This document shows, one piece after another, positions 55,704 through 64,000 of a stretch of 64,000 nucleotides of DNA. The notes beneath the pieces were generated by a model that did no database searches, was not told where the DNA came from, and saw nothing but the letters and a program-made list of their open reading frames with translations. Position numbers and translations under genes: made by a program. Source of the DNA: Indolivaga macrotermitis (lineage in GTDB: Bacteria; Bacteroidota; Bacteroidia; Bacteroidales; Dysgonomonadaceae); contig NZ_FQUC01000010.1 of assembly GCF_900128985.1 (NCBI RefSeq), positions 106,383-170,382 of the forward strand, in the 5' to 3' direction. The number at the start of each line of letters is the position of its first letter. The stretch's first letter is position 1.

Positions 55704-55727
55704 GCCTTCCTCATTACTGAGAAAGGC
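55704..55727 (-). terminator. ilv attenuator: terminator hairpin with competing antiterminator
   Basis: 10-bp stem (55704-55713 with 55718-55727; the one imperfect pair is G-U in RNA), 4-nt loop, then TTTTCTTTT on the minus strand, just before ilvD. The first arm (minus-strand CCTTTCTCA, 55718-55726) is exactly complementary to TGAGAAAGG at 55781-55789, which begins with the leader stop codon. The two pairings exclude each other, so ribosome position decides termination. Confidence 0.85.
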
Positions 55728-55786
55728 CTATGTTGATTCATTATATACTTCTACAATTCATGTAATCTGCGTTACACATACCTTTC

Positions 55787-55849
55787 TCATTTATCCTGTC
55801 CGACGAGCAGAATATCAAGAATGAGGACTTGTAATACGCAATTTGCCAT
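55787..55849 (-). CDS. ilv leader peptide (20 aa)
   Basis: The ORF from ATG 55849 to TGA 55787 encodes 20 residues; residues 5-16 read VLQVLILDILLV, ten of twelve being Val, Leu or Ile. It lies about 20 nt after the predicted transcript start and 59 nt before the terminator hairpin of ilvD. Stalling for lack of charged Val/Leu/Ile tRNA would leave TGAGAAAGG (55781-55789) free to form the antiterminator; a ribosome at the stop codon would cover it and allow termination. This is the layout of classical attenuation peptides (ilvL, leuL). No homology is needed for this reading. Confidence 0.8.
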   Translation of the reverse strand: MANCVLQVLILDILLVGQDK

Positions 55850-55871
55850 TTTTGACGCTTATGATATATCA

Positions 55872-55879
55872 CAAAGTTA
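55872..55879 (-). promoter_or_regulatory. ilv operon promoter -7 box
   Basis: Perfect TAACTTTG on the minus strand, with CTTG 18 bp upstream as a possible -33 element. The predicted start near 55865 is about 16-20 nt before the leader peptide ATG. Confidence 0.6.
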
Positions 55880-55948
55880 TAAATGTTTTTTGATTTGCAA
55901 GGCTTTTGTATATATAATTTTGTACTTTATTTTAAAAAACGTGGATTT

Positions 55949-56533
55949 CTATTTACTCCAGAGCCTTACTCCCAGCCGGATTACGGGGGAGAAATCGGTG
56001 TTCGGAATATTGTATTTTGTACCGTCAAAGTCTAAGCTTTTGTCTTTCCTCAGATAGATATGCAGGGCAGGTTGTATATAGAAGTAACGCCCGATGAAAA
56101 ATTGATAGCCAATTCCTCCTCCAAAATCGGTACTGTATAAATCCTTTTCGTATTTGGTGCTTTTTTGTTGTATGGTGAATGTATGGAATTCGGCATAAGT
56201 ATATACTTCAAGGTTTTTCCATACATTATATCCAAAGAATATACCGGGAGATGTTTTGTAAAACCGTTTGAATTCGGAAGAGTTGTTATTGATACCCGCC
56301 TTTTCGGCATTATAACTGCCTCCGTTTATAATACTGGCTCTGACTCTGAATCTTTCATACCGGTATCCCACTCCTACATGATACCCTCCTGAGAAGAACA
56401 TGGGTACGAGGCTCTCGACTTCGAGAGCTTGTTTTACTTCAGAGTGAGTAGGTGTAACAGTCGGCGTCTGGTTTTGCGATAATAGGTTGGAGGCTATGGC
56501 TAGTAATCCGATTAATAGAAGTGGTCCTTTCAT
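55949..56533 (-). CDS. Outer-membrane beta-barrel protein, unknown function
   Basis: 194 residues with a signal peptide (1-19, ending LLSQ) and alternating amphipathic strands rich in Tyr/Phe/Gly (YHVGVGYRYERFRVRASIING, GIFFGYNVWKNLEVYTYAEFHTF, GGGIGYQFFIGRYFYIQPALHIYL), ending in a strand with final-residue character (IRLGVRLWSK). This pattern fits an 8-stranded barrel. It lies upstream of the ilv operon (5' to the leader) on the same strand, about 70 bp before its promoter. No function can be given. Confidence 0.7.
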   Translation of the reverse strand: MKGPLLLIGLLAIASNLLSQNQTPTVTPTHSEVKQALEVESLVPMFFSGGYHVGVGYRYERFRVRASIINGGSYNAEKAGINNNSSEFKRFYKTSPGIFFGYNVWKNLEVYTYAEFHTFTIQQKSTKYEKDLYSTDFGGGIGYQFFIGRYFYIQPALHIYLRKDKSLDFDGTKYNIPNTDFSPVIRLGVRLWSK

Positions 56534-56614
56534 TTTTATTCTGACATTTACAATTGTTATGTATGCAAAGGTCTGAATAGAAGGTGGCTCTATTGCTCCA
56601 CATTTGTTACCAAA

Positions 56615-57202
56615 TTACCTGTTGTTGAAAATTTCACTCCGGATGCGGCTTAAAGATTTGGCTGCTATACCCAGATAGTTGGCAATATGATACAGGGGGA
56701 TTCTCTGAAAGATTTCGGGATGGCTTTTTAGTAATTTCAAATACCGTTCTTTAGCCGATAGCGTTTGCAGATCTATATTGTGCCCGACCATTTTCAGGAA
56801 GAAGTGTTCTGTGACTTTTCTTCCTAATCTTTCCAGTACAGGAACCTTACAGTAAAGTTCTGATAAGTCGTGGTCTTTTATTATATATAGGTTGGTTTCC
56901 TCTATGGCTTTTATATTCAAGAGAGAAGGGCAATTATTAAGCCGGCTATAGTTGTCCGTAACCCAATCTCTTTCGAAAGCAAAGTCGGTAGTCATCTGAT
57001 CACCGTTTTCGAGGTCTTTATAATAAATAAGAGCTCCCGTGTTTATGAAAGCGATAGCATTACATACTTGGCCTTCTTTCAGAAAGAAATCGTCTTTAGC
57101 TAATGTCTTATTATCAAGTGCATTTGCGATCGATTCCCATTCGGAGTCTTCCAATGTAATAATAGAAGCGATGTATTCCCGTATGTTGGCTGATATTGGC
57201 AA
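56615..57202 (-). CDS. Crp/Fnr-family transcriptional regulator
   Basis: 195 residues: an N-terminal cyclic-nucleotide-binding-like beta-roll (about 20-115; FFLKEGQVCNAIAFINTGALIYYKDLENGDQMTTDF) and a C-terminal HTH (about 145-192; TLSAKERYLKLLKSHPEIFQRIPLYHIANYLGIAAKSLSRIRSEI). No Fnr-type cysteine cluster is present in the N-terminus, and the Arg/Ser of the cAMP pocket is not obvious. It stands alone upstream of the OMP gene and may regulate it. Confidence 0.88.
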   Translation of the reverse strand: MPISANIREYIASIITLEDSEWESIANALDNKTLAKDDFFLKEGQVCNAIAFINTGALIYYKDLENGDQMTTDFAFERDWVTDNYSRLNNCPSLLNIKAIEETNLYIIKDHDLSELYCKVPVLERLGRKVTEHFFLKMVGHNIDLQTLSAKERYLKLLKSHPEIFQRIPLYHIANYLGIAAKSLSRIRSEIFNNR

Positions 57203-57256
57203 AGTAGTTTTTGTTACTAAATTTGTAATGCGAAATTAATGAATATATTGGAAAAG

Positions 57257-57287
57257 AAAAGCGGCTTCTATTTTAGAAGCCGCTTTT
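57257..57287 (-). terminator. Terminator after the frd operon
   Basis: Perfect 14-bp stem AAAAGCGGCTTCTA / TAGAAGCCGCTTTT (57257-57270 and 57274-57287) with a 3-nt loop, 23 bp after the frdB stop on the minus strand. Confidence 0.9.
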
Positions 57288-57309
57288 GTGGAATATATCT
57301 CAGTGATAA

Positions 57310-58065
57310 TTAATCTCTGAATTTTGCTTTCAGGAACTCGCGGTTCAAGCGGGCGATATTGCTGATTGAAACGTTTTTAGGACATTCAACTTCGCAGGCT
57401 CCTGTATTGGTACAGTTACCAAAACCAAGTTCGTCCATCTTTGCAACCATTGATTTAGCACGTTTTGCTGCTTCAACCCTACCTTGTGGAAGAAGTGCAA
57501 GCTGGCTTACTTTAGCCGAAAGGAACAACATAGCCGAACCATTCTTACAAGCTGCAACACAAGCACCACAACCGATACATGAAGCAGAGTCCATAGCTTC
57601 GTCAGCATCTTCTTTAGGAATCGGGATTGCATTTGCATCCTGTGCACCACCTGCATTAATAGAAGTGTAACCTCCTGCCTGAATGATTTGGTCGAAAGCT
57701 GTACGGTCTACCATCAGGTCACGGATCACAGGGAATCCTGCCGAACGCCAAGGTTCGATAGTGATAGTTTCCCCATCTTTGAATTTACGCATGTGCAACT
57801 GGCAGGTAGTGATATCTTCATCCGGTCCGTGAGGGTGTCCGTTGATATACAAACTACACATACCGCAGATACCTTCGCGGCAGTCGTGGTCGAATACTAC
57901 GGGCTCTTGTCCTTTATTGATGAGTGTTTCGTTGAGGATGTCCAACATTTCAAGGAATGAACTTTCAGTTGAGATTCCATCCAGTTTGTATGTTTCAAAA
58001 GCTCCTTTTTCTTTAGGACCTCTTTGACGCCATACTTTCAGTGTTATATTTATTGTCTTATCCAT
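57310..58065 (-). CDS. frdB: Succinate dehydrogenase/fumarate reductase iron-sulphur subunit
   Basis: 251 residues. The [2Fe-2S] ligands are C62, C67 and C70 ([11 protein letters not shown]) plus C88; the [4Fe-4S] and [3Fe-4S] ligands are in [14 protein letters not shown] and [17 protein letters not shown]. It passes electrons between the flavoprotein and the membrane cytochrome. It is the third gene of the frdC-frdA-frdB operon, 24 bp after frdA. In Bacteroidetes this complex mainly reduces fumarate with menaquinol during fermentation. Confidence 0.95.
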   Translation of the reverse strand: MDKTINITLKVWRQRGPKEKGAFETYKLDGISTESSFLEMLDILNETLINKGQEPVVFDHDCREGICGMCSLYINGHPHGPDEDITTCQLHMRKFKDGETITIEPWRSAGFPVIRDLMVDRTAFDQIIQAGGYTSINAGGAQDANAIPIPKEDADEAMDSASCIGCGACVAACKNGSAMLFLSAKVSQLALLPQGRVEAAKRAKSMVAKMDELGFGNCTNTGACEVECPKNVSISNIARLNREFLKAKFRD

Positions 58066-58089
58066 TTTGTTACTCTTTTTCTGATTCGG

Positions 58090-60048
58090 TTATGCTTTAT
58101 AGTTACGTTGTTGTCTAACTACGAATTCGTAGTCAAGAGGTTCTTTAACGAGCTCAGGCTCTTGATCCTCACCCATATATTTCCAGCATGAAACGTAAGA
58201 GTAGTTCTCATCGTCACGAAGAGCTTCGCCTTCGGGAGTCTGATATTCTTCACGGAAGTGACCACCACACGACTCATTTCTGTTTAGTCCGTCAACAGCC
58301 ATCAGATAACCGATTTCGATAAAGTCGGCCAAACGTAAAGCTTTCTCCAGTTCTACATTCAGAGTATTTGCTTCTCCCGGGATACGAAGGTTAGTCCAGA
58401 AATCTTTTCTTAGTTCTTTGATTTTTTCAATCGCAGTTTCCAAAGATTCTTTTGTACGGCCCATTCCTACATATTCCCACATAATGTGACCCAGTTTTTT
58501 GTGGATAGAGTCAACCGAATGTTCTCCCTTGATAGCCATCAGTTTTGCAACCTTTTTATTGATCGCATCTTCTGCTTCCTGGAATTCGGGTAAATCTGTA
58601 CTGAAACGTGGAACTGTAATCTGATCAGCAAGATAGTTCTGGATAGTATATGGTAATACAAAATAACCATCGGCAAGACCTTGCATAAGCGCTGATGCTC
58701 CAAGACGGTTTGCTCCGTGATCGGAGAAGTTTGCTTCACCGATGAAGAAACATCCGGGAATTGAAGTTTGCAATTCATAATCAACCCAAACACCACCCAT
58801 TGTATAGTGGATAGCAGGGTAGATCATCATTGGTGTTTCGTATGGATTATCATCAACAATTTTTTCGTACATCTGGAACAAGTTACCGTATTTAGCTTCT
58901 ACAGTGCTTTTTCCAAGGCGTTCGATTGCTGCCGAGAAGTCAAGATAAACAGCCAAACCTGTAGAACCTACTCCGAATCCGGCGTCGCATCTTTCTTTAG
59001 CTGCACGTGAAGCTACGTCACGTGGAACCAGGTTACCGAATGCAGGGTAACGTCTCTCCAGATAGTAGTCTCTGTCTTCTTCTTTGATTTGAGTTGGTTT
59101 CAGTTTTCCTGCACGGATAGCTTCTGCATCTTCTTTTTTCTTTGGTACCCAGATACGCCCGTCGTTACGAAGCGACTCGGACATCAAAGTCAGTTTAGAC
59201 TGGAATTCGCCGTGTACAGGAATACAGGTAGGGTGGATCTGTGCGAAACAAGGATTCGCGAAATAAGCTCCTTTTTTATATGCCTGGATAGCTGCCGAAC
59301 CGTTAGATCCCATAGCGTTGGTAGAAAGGAAGAATGCGTTTCCGTATCCTCCTGTTCCTACAACTACAGCGTGAGCAGAGAAACGTTCGATTTTACCTGT
59401 TACAAGGTTACGGGCAATGATACCACGTGCACGGCCGTCGATAATAACGAGGTCTAGCATTTCGTAACGGGTATATAGTTTAACACTTCCTTTTTGTACC
59501 TGACGGCTCAATGAAGAGTATGCGCCAAGTAGAAGTTGTTGTCCTGTTTGTCCTTTTGCATAGAATGTACGTGATACCTGAGCACCACCGAAAGAACGGT
59601 TATCAAGTAAACCGCCGTATTCGCGGGCGAAAGGTACTCCCTGAGCCACACATTGGTCGATGATATTGTTAGAAACTTCGGCCATACGGTAAACGTTAGC
59701 TTCACGTGCACGGTAGTCTCCACCTTTGATTGTATCATAAAACAGACGGTAAACAGAGTCCCCGTCATTCTGATAATTCTTAGCAGCATTGATACCTCCT
59801 TGTGCTGCAATAGAGTGAGCACGACGAGGTGAATCCTGGATACAGAAATTCAACACATTGAATCCCATTTCGCCAAGAGATGCCGCTGCCGAACCGCCGG
59901 CCAAACCTGTACCTACAACGATAATGTCGAGTCGACGTTTGTTTGCAGGGTTTACCAGTTTTTGGTGAGCTTTATAGTTCGACCATTTTTCGGCCAATGG
60001 ACCTTCGGGGATTTTAGAATCTTTCTTTGGATCTAATATAGTAGCCAT
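58090..60048 (-). CDS. frdA: Succinate dehydrogenase/fumarate reductase flavoprotein subunit
   Basis: 652 residues. The FAD-binding motif is [37 protein letters not shown] carries the flavin-linked His region; [10 protein letters not shown] and the catalytic YTMGGVWVD, plus [20 protein letters not shown], complete the active site. The long C-terminal helical domain is present. It interconverts fumarate and succinate. Operon with frdC (29-bp gap) and frdB. The size and gene order are those of the B-type, single-cytochrome SQOR family found in Bacteroidetes and epsilonproteobacteria. Confidence 0.96.
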   Translation of the reverse strand: MATILDPKKDSKIPEGPLAEKWSNYKAHQKLVNPANKRRLDIIVVGTGLAGGSAAASLGEMGFNVLNFCIQDSPRRAHSIAAQGGINAAKNYQNDGDSVYRLFYDTIKGGDYRAREANVYRMAEVSNNIIDQCVAQGVPFAREYGGLLDNRSFGGAQVSRTFYAKGQTGQQLLLGAYSSLSRQVQKGSVKLYTRYEMLDLVIIDGRARGIIARNLVTGKIERFSAHAVVVGTGGYGNAFFLSTNAMGSNGSAAIQAYKKGAYFANPCFAQIHPTCIPVHGEFQSKLTLMSESLRNDGRIWVPKKKEDAEAIRAGKLKPTQIKEEDRDYYLERRYPAFGNLVPRDVASRAAKERCDAGFGVGSTGLAVYLDFSAAIERLGKSTVEAKYGNLFQMYEKIVDDNPYETPMMIYPAIHYTMGGVWVDYELQTSIPGCFFIGEANFSDHGANRLGASALMQGLADGYFVLPYTIQNYLADQITVPRFSTDLPEFQEAEDAINKKVAKLMAIKGEHSVDSIHKKLGHIMWEYVGMGRTKESLETAIEKIKELRKDFWTNLRIPGEANTLNVELEKALRLADFIEIGYLMAVDGLNRNESCGGHFREEYQTPEGEALRDDENYSYVSCWKYMGEDQEPELVKEPLDYEFVVRQQRNYKA

Positions 60049-60077
60049 ATCTAATTTTTTCTTTTAGCGGTTATTGA

Positions 60078-60764
60078 TTACATGCACGAAGTACAAAGCA
60101 GACTTTTTGCAAAGAAGTAAAGTGGAACGATAGCAAAACCGATACAAACTATTGTTGATACGATATTAGCTACACATTTTAAACGTGGTAACCAAGTTCT
60201 TCCATTTAAGCCGGACGATTGGCACATACTCCAGATACCATGCGATAAGTGGAACCAGATTGCAACAATACCGATAAGATAAAGAGCAACCTTAATTGGA
60301 TTCGCGAAAACAACCAGCATGTGGTTGCCTACCTGTTCGGGCAGTACAACGATGTCATGCATGTGGAATAGTTCGGCAAACATCATTTTAAACCAAAAGT
60401 CGTACAAGTGCACCAATAGGAATACCAGGATGGCAAGACCAAGCACGAACATGTTTTTTGAAGACCATGGAACATCGCTCAGATTCGAAGATGCGTATTG
60501 GTCGTTACCTCTTGCCTTGCGGTTGCGCAGAGTAAGAACGATAGCGTAGCAAATGTGAATCAGAAACAGACCTGCTAAAGCTACTGTACCTGCCACTGCA
60601 TACCAATTAGTACCTAAGAATTCGCAAATTTGTTCGTAGGCATCGATAGAGATGATCGAGACTAAATTCATGCTCATATGGAAGAGCAGGAACAGCACCA
60701 AGGTCAAACCCGATAAAGCCATGATGAATTTTCGTCCAATGGAGGAATTAATTAACCAACTCAT
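60078..60764 (-). CDS. frdC: Succinate dehydrogenase/fumarate reductase cytochrome b subunit
   Basis: 228 residues with five membrane helices (starting FIMALSGLTLVLFLLFHMSMNL, AVAGTVALAGLFLIHICYAIVL, MFVLGLAILVFLLVHLYDFWF, VALYLIGIVAIWFHLSHGIWSM, ANIVSTIVCIGFAIVPLYFF). Histidines for two haem b groups are in FHMSMN, LIHICYA, LVHLYDF and FHLSHGIW. It anchors the complex and reacts with menaquinone. First gene of the operon; promoter at 60858-60888. Confidence 0.93.
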   Translation of the reverse strand: MSWLINSSIGRKFIMALSGLTLVLFLLFHMSMNLVSIISIDAYEQICEFLGTNWYAVAGTVALAGLFLIHICYAIVLTLRNRKARGNDQYASSNLSDVPWSSKNMFVLGLAILVFLLVHLYDFWFKMMFAELFHMHDIVVLPEQVGNHMLVVFANPIKVALYLIGIVAIWFHLSHGIWSMCQSSGLNGRTWLPRLKCVANIVSTIVCIGFAIVPLYFFAKSLLCTSCM

Positions 60765-60857
60765 AAGTTTTAATAGTTTTTTAGTTATTTAATGGTTGTT
60801 GATTACGTAGATATAAATAAAAACAATAGAATATTTCTTTTGTCAATATTTGTTTCG

Positions 60858-60888
60858 CAAAATTAAGGTAAATAACATTGGTAAGAAA
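60858..60888 (-). promoter_or_regulatory. frdCAB promoter
   Basis: On the minus strand TTTC (60885-60888), a 19-bp spacer, then a perfect -7 box TAATTTTG (60858-60865). The leader to the frdC ATG is about 90 nt. The rest of the 349-bp gap 60765-61113 shows no clear hairpin, ORF or repeat. Confidence 0.6.
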
Positions 60889-61113
60889 GTAAAATCAGAC
60901 TTTTTTACTGTGTTTTTGTCAGGTTTTAACAGGTTTACTGCTATCCTTTTTTGATCTTAGCATTCTTTTGAGCTATAAATACATCTGTTTAAGATTCTAT
61001 TTGTTAGGAAAAATAACGTTGTTTTGCTATTTGTGTTATTGTTTTTCTGCTTGAACAAAATGACATATTGTGTGTATAGCTTACTGCTTTCTATCGAGAG
61101 TTTGTGAGCAACC

Positions 61114-62769
61114 TTAATCTTCCTTCTTATTTCTTAATATCGTTAGTATAACAAGGGTTGCCAGCGTGCTTGCCGACAGCGTGCCTAATACACCCAATAC
61201 GGATACTCCCCAAAGAAGAGGAGGCATTTTTGCCAGAATCAGGATACACGAACCAATGGCGACAGATGATGCTATGATTGCCAGAACAAGCCGGTTTATG
61301 GTGTTCTTTATATCATTTAGCCCGTTAATATTGTGGCTGATTTTCAGATCGTCGTGATTGACCTTCTGTATGAGTGTATGAAAATCGTCGGGAAGTTCTT
61401 CCAGCCTGTCGCTCCAGCTATAAAGTTTATCCATTAATCGGTTGGATATGTATTCGGGATTCAGCCGTTGTTTGATTAGCGTTCGCCCATATGGTTTCAC
61501 GTGTTCGATTATGCTCGATTCGAGTCCCAGTTCGCGGCCTATTCCTTCGAGAATAACGATACCTCTCGCAAGTAGGTAAATGTATTCGGGTAAAATAATC
61601 CGGTTCTCGTATAAAATATTACTGAATCTCTTCACCAGTATTTTCAGATCAAGGTCTTTGACGGAAGAGTTATCCATCATGTCCAGAAAATCATATAAAT
61701 CCCGTTCGAACTGAATCTCATTCCGGATATTATATTCGACAGCTACTTTCTTGATAATCCGGATAAGGCGTCTCGTGTCTTTCCTTATTATGTGGATTAT
61801 AAGATTGGCTAATAGTTCCTTGTCCTGAGGAATCATCCGTCCGACAGATCCGTAATCGATGAAAGCTATTTTGCCGCAAGGCAGAACGAAGATATTACCC
61901 GAATGCGGGTCTGCATGGAAAAAGCCGAAGTCGATAATTTGTTTCAGGTAGAGTTCTACAACATCCAGCCCAATACTTTTAGGCGATAATCCTGCTTCTT
62001 CGATAGCTTCTTTATCCGAAATCTTGATGCCATCGATAAATTCCATACAGAGGATGTTATCATTCGATAACTGTTTGTAGGTTTGCGGAACATGTATCGA
62101 GGGGGTTTTTGCGAAGTTTTTGCGGAACCGTTCTATGTTATTCAGTTCCTGCGTAAAAGAAAGTTCGGCTAAGATCGATTTTTCAAATGCTTTGATAATG
62201 TAGCTGATACCTGTTTGCCGTGCTATTTCGTAATATGTTTCGAGTAACCTGCTGAAATCCTTCATGATAAGCAGATCGGCTTCGATCAATGGAGTTATAC
62301 CTTCCTTTTTTACTTTGATAATTACCTTCTGTCCGCTGTCTTGTAATGTTGCAGTATAGACCTGTGATAAGGATGCTGCGGCTATAGGAGCTAAATCGAT
62401 ATCCGAGAATATTTCGTCGGGATCGATCTTTAATTCATTCTGTAGGGTCGCTTTCAGGCCTATATCTTTAGTTTGTACATCGTCCTGAAGTTTTTGCAAT
62501 TCTTCTATCAATTCGATAGGGAACAGGTCGTCCCTGTTACTGAGTAATTGCCCCAGCTTGATATAGGTAGGCCCCAGTTCCTCTAATGCCATACGAATGC
62601 GTTCGTAGATGGTTAAAGAAAATATTTCCTTGCGTTTTTCACTCTTATTGATATAGTTGTCAGGAATAAAATTCTTGATTCCGGTTTGAGTGACGAGTGT
62701 TTCAAAGCCGTATTTAGTCAGAATGGAAACTAACTGCCCCGTACGTTTTATTTTCCTGATGCTGTCCAT
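61114..62769 (-). CDS. UbiB/ABC1-family atypical kinase-like protein
   Basis: 551 residues. The KxGQ loop appears as YIKLGQLLSNRDDLFP, the alanine-rich nucleotide loop as IAAASLSQVYTATL, followed by a kinase lysine (KVIIKVKKEG), the DPHSGNI catalytic stretch (FGFFHADPHSGNIFVLP) and the metal site AFIDYGSVG. Two C-terminal hydrophobic helices anchor it in the membrane. Family members bind ATP and support isoprenoid quinone synthesis or lipid handling; here menaquinone is likely. It is divergent from the lipoprotein at 62955. Confidence 0.92.
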   Translation of the reverse strand: MDSIRKIKRTGQLVSILTKYGFETLVTQTGIKNFIPDNYINKSEKRKEIFSLTIYERIRMALEELGPTYIKLGQLLSNRDDLFPIELIEELQKLQDDVQTKDIGLKATLQNELKIDPDEIFSDIDLAPIAAASLSQVYTATLQDSGQKVIIKVKKEGITPLIEADLLIMKDFSRLLETYYEIARQTGISYIIKAFEKSILAELSFTQELNNIERFRKNFAKTPSIHVPQTYKQLSNDNILCMEFIDGIKISDKEAIEEAGLSPKSIGLDVVELYLKQIIDFGFFHADPHSGNIFVLPCGKIAFIDYGSVGRMIPQDKELLANLIIHIIRKDTRRLIRIIKKVAVEYNIRNEIQFERDLYDFLDMMDNSSVKDLDLKILVKRFSNILYENRIILPEYIYLLARGIVILEGIGRELGLESSIIEHVKPYGRTLIKQRLNPEYISNRLMDKLYSWSDRLEELPDDFHTLIQKVNHDDLKISHNINGLNDIKNTINRLVLAIIASSVAIGSCILILAKMPPLLWGVSVLGVLGTLSASTLATLVILTILRNKKED

Positions 62770-62954
62770 ATCAATGATGATGCTTAATATTACGTAAATT
62801 GAAGGGATACAATGATACGACTTTTTTTTTGAGTTTGTTATTATTTATATATTGTACCGGTAATTAAGTTTATAACCTTTTTCGGACTATCTTCCGGTAT
62901 TTAACCTTCGCTAAAGGAGGAATGTTTAGTGATTAATTATTATACCTTTGATTT

Positions 62955-63866
62955 ATGAAAAACGTATATTTTGCATTTTTATTCTTTACAGGACTTCTAT
63001 TTTCGTCTTGCGACAATAAGTTGAAATCGACTCAGGATTTTTGGATAGATAACCCTTTAGCTCACGAAATTGTAGTTGCTGTAGACGAAACTGAGTATAA
63101 GATACCTCCATTGGCGGGTGTATCCGTAACTTTGGAATCGGGTGTGCATAATCTCAAATATGACGGGCAGTCTGTTGATTTTCTTTCTAAGCGATGCAAT
63201 CAGGCAGTTGTCTTAAATCCGACACTCAGTAATTACTTTTTGGGATATAATGCTTTTTTTGACGAAAAAGATTTAGAGAAAGGCGATGAGCAGTTGGAAA
63301 AAATAACGGAAGCGTACCTCTTTGATTATGAGTTTGAGCCGGGAGATGTTGTTAAAGCTCCGTTTAAGCTGACAAACGACCTTTTTATCGAGAGGTATGA
63401 TTATTACTGGAATTTTGATGTTATAACCCCCTTCCCCTCTGTAGTGTCTGTCCGCGAGGATGCCGCATCAGCATTGAGTGTTCTTGTACAATCCAAGTTG
63501 TTCCGTGAAAAAGATTATCTGGAATTTGCTAATGGCATTTTGCCCGAAGGGTATGTTTTTCCTAAAAATACGACGAAATTAAGTGATTTGCAGCCTTTCG
63601 TATTGGTGCCTGAAGAGATATATCCCGAATGTCAGGATGCACGATATATAGGAGATGAGATTAATGCTAAATTCGATTCGTTGAAGATTGTTACGGGTGA
63701 CGAGTTTAATGCAGTGCTTTTCAGATTGGAACGTATGTCTTATGATGACCGGATAATTAACCGGACCCTGGAAAGTGAGTGTGAAGAAGAATTTGGAAAG
63801 AAACTTCTTGAAATAGACAGGCGTATAAGGTCTGTCGGATCTAAAAGTGCTTTCGTTATAAATTAA
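62955..63866 (+). CDS. Lipoprotein of unknown function
   Basis: 303 residues with a lipoprotein signal peptide (lipobox FSSCDNK, Cys19). The N-terminal part (about 30-90) is beta-rich (FWIDNPLAHEIVVAVDETEYKIPPLAGVSVTLESGVHNLKYDG); the remainder is mostly helical and acidic, with a C-terminal helix (CEEEFGKKLLEIDRRI). No family is recognised. A -7 box TACCTTTG (62943-62950) ends 4 nt before the ATG, which would give a leaderless message. Confidence 0.75.
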   Translation: MKNVYFAFLFFTGLLFSSCDNKLKSTQDFWIDNPLAHEIVVAVDETEYKIPPLAGVSVTLESGVHNLKYDGQSVDFLSKRCNQAVVLNPTLSNYFLGYNAFFDEKDLEKGDEQLEKITEAYLFDYEFEPGDVVKAPFKLTNDLFIERYDYYWNFDVITPFPSVVSVREDAASALSVLVQSKLFREKDYLEFANGILPEGYVFPKNTTKLSDLQPFVLVPEEIYPECQDARYIGDEINAKFDSLKIVTGDEFNAVLFRLERMSYDDRIINRTLESECEEEFGKKLLEIDRRIRSVGSKSAFVIN

Positions 63867-63910
63867 GGTAACTGTTTCGTATATATAATAAAAGCCGGTC
63901 AGAAATGAAG

Positions 63911-64000
63911 TGAACCCTAAAAGTTAGACAAACTTTTAGGGTTTATTTTATGGAAAAGAAGAAGCGTAACAAGTTTAGTATCGAAGATCGGGAGCGAGCC
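63911..64000 (+). mobile_element. Left end of an IS3-family insertion sequence (cut by the window)
   Basis: TGAACCCTAAAAGTTAGACA resembles the terminal repeats of IS3/IS150-type elements. CCCTAAAAGTT (63915-63925) is followed by its complement (63931-63941), making an 11-bp hairpin that would block outside transcription. The transposase ORF follows at 63950. The other end and the target duplication are outside the window. Confidence 0.7.
63950..64000 (+). CDS. IS3-family transposase OrfA, first 17 residues
   Basis: ATG at 63950; the 17 visible codons read MEKKKRNKFSIEDRERA, a basic start like that of the OrfA helix-turn-helix proteins (HTH_28/29) of IS150-type elements. The gene continues past the window end. 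Its starting position, 39 bp inside the IS end, supports the call. Confidence 0.65.
   Translation, partial: MEKKKRNKFSIEDRERA

Overview
The window looks like a Bacteroidales chromosome, most like Dysgonomonas or a close relative. This rests on the TonB receptor plus DUF4374 iron locus, secreted carboxypeptidase-like regulatory domains, many lipoproteins with short Bacteroidetes signal peptides, promoters with the TAnnTTTG -7 box, and an frdCAB-type complex with a single 5-helix cytochrome b. The genus is an inference; no ribosomal marker is present.

Layout. 1-5.6 kb: secreted carboxypeptidase-like regulatory domain proteins, thioredoxin, an AlkC/AlkD-like HEAT protein, an HxlR regulator, a cation/proton antiporter and ahcY. 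5.6-17.9 kb (minus strand): an eight-gene, tightly packed run from leuS through yitT, two paralogous GT39-type glycosyltransferases, an SDR and a Wzx-like flippase to two envelope proteins. 17.9-23.4 kb: a possible small RNA with a strong terminator, an ABC-F ATPase, a PDZ/DUF4136 protein, ribE and an arginase-family enzyme. 23.5-30.1 kb: an iron/siderophore operon (TonB receptor, DUF4374 lipoprotein, IroE-like esterase, PepSY transmembrane protein with a 29-residue tandem repeat).

30.7-46.6 kb: an AT-rich integrated element in the 3' half of a tRNA-Met(CAT) gene, bounded by a 44-bp direct repeat (30696-30739 and 46562-46605). It carries an integrase and an accessory HTH protein, a predicted polymerase of the family-A-related TV-Pol type, a NUMOD3-like small protein, two lipoproteins, a large nested inverted repeat, an XRE repressor with three operator-like sites facing a small-gene operon that ends in a second tyrosine recombinase, an XRE-NADAR fusion, and a compact four-gene operon: NurA-like nuclease, HerA-like ATPase, GHKL (Hsp90-like) ATPase and radical SAM protein. 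No relaxase, type IV secretion or capsid genes are visible. I read the four-gene operon, with the NADAR protein beside it, as a candidate undescribed defence system; this is inference from domain content and location.

46.6-55.9 kb: the branched-chain amino acid operon ilvD-(VOC)-(MDR)-ilvB-(lipoprotein)-ilvN-(acyl-ACP thioesterase)-(hexapeptide acyltransferase)-ilvC on the minus strand. Its leader encodes a 20-residue peptide rich in Val/Leu/Ile followed by mutually exclusive antiterminator and terminator hairpins, which is classical ribosome-mediated attenuation. 55.9-64 kb: an outer-membrane protein, a Crp/Fnr regulator, the succinate:quinone oxidoreductase operon frdC-frdA-frdB, a UbiB/ABC1 kinase-like protein, a lipoprotein, and the first bases of an IS3-family insertion sequence at the window edge.
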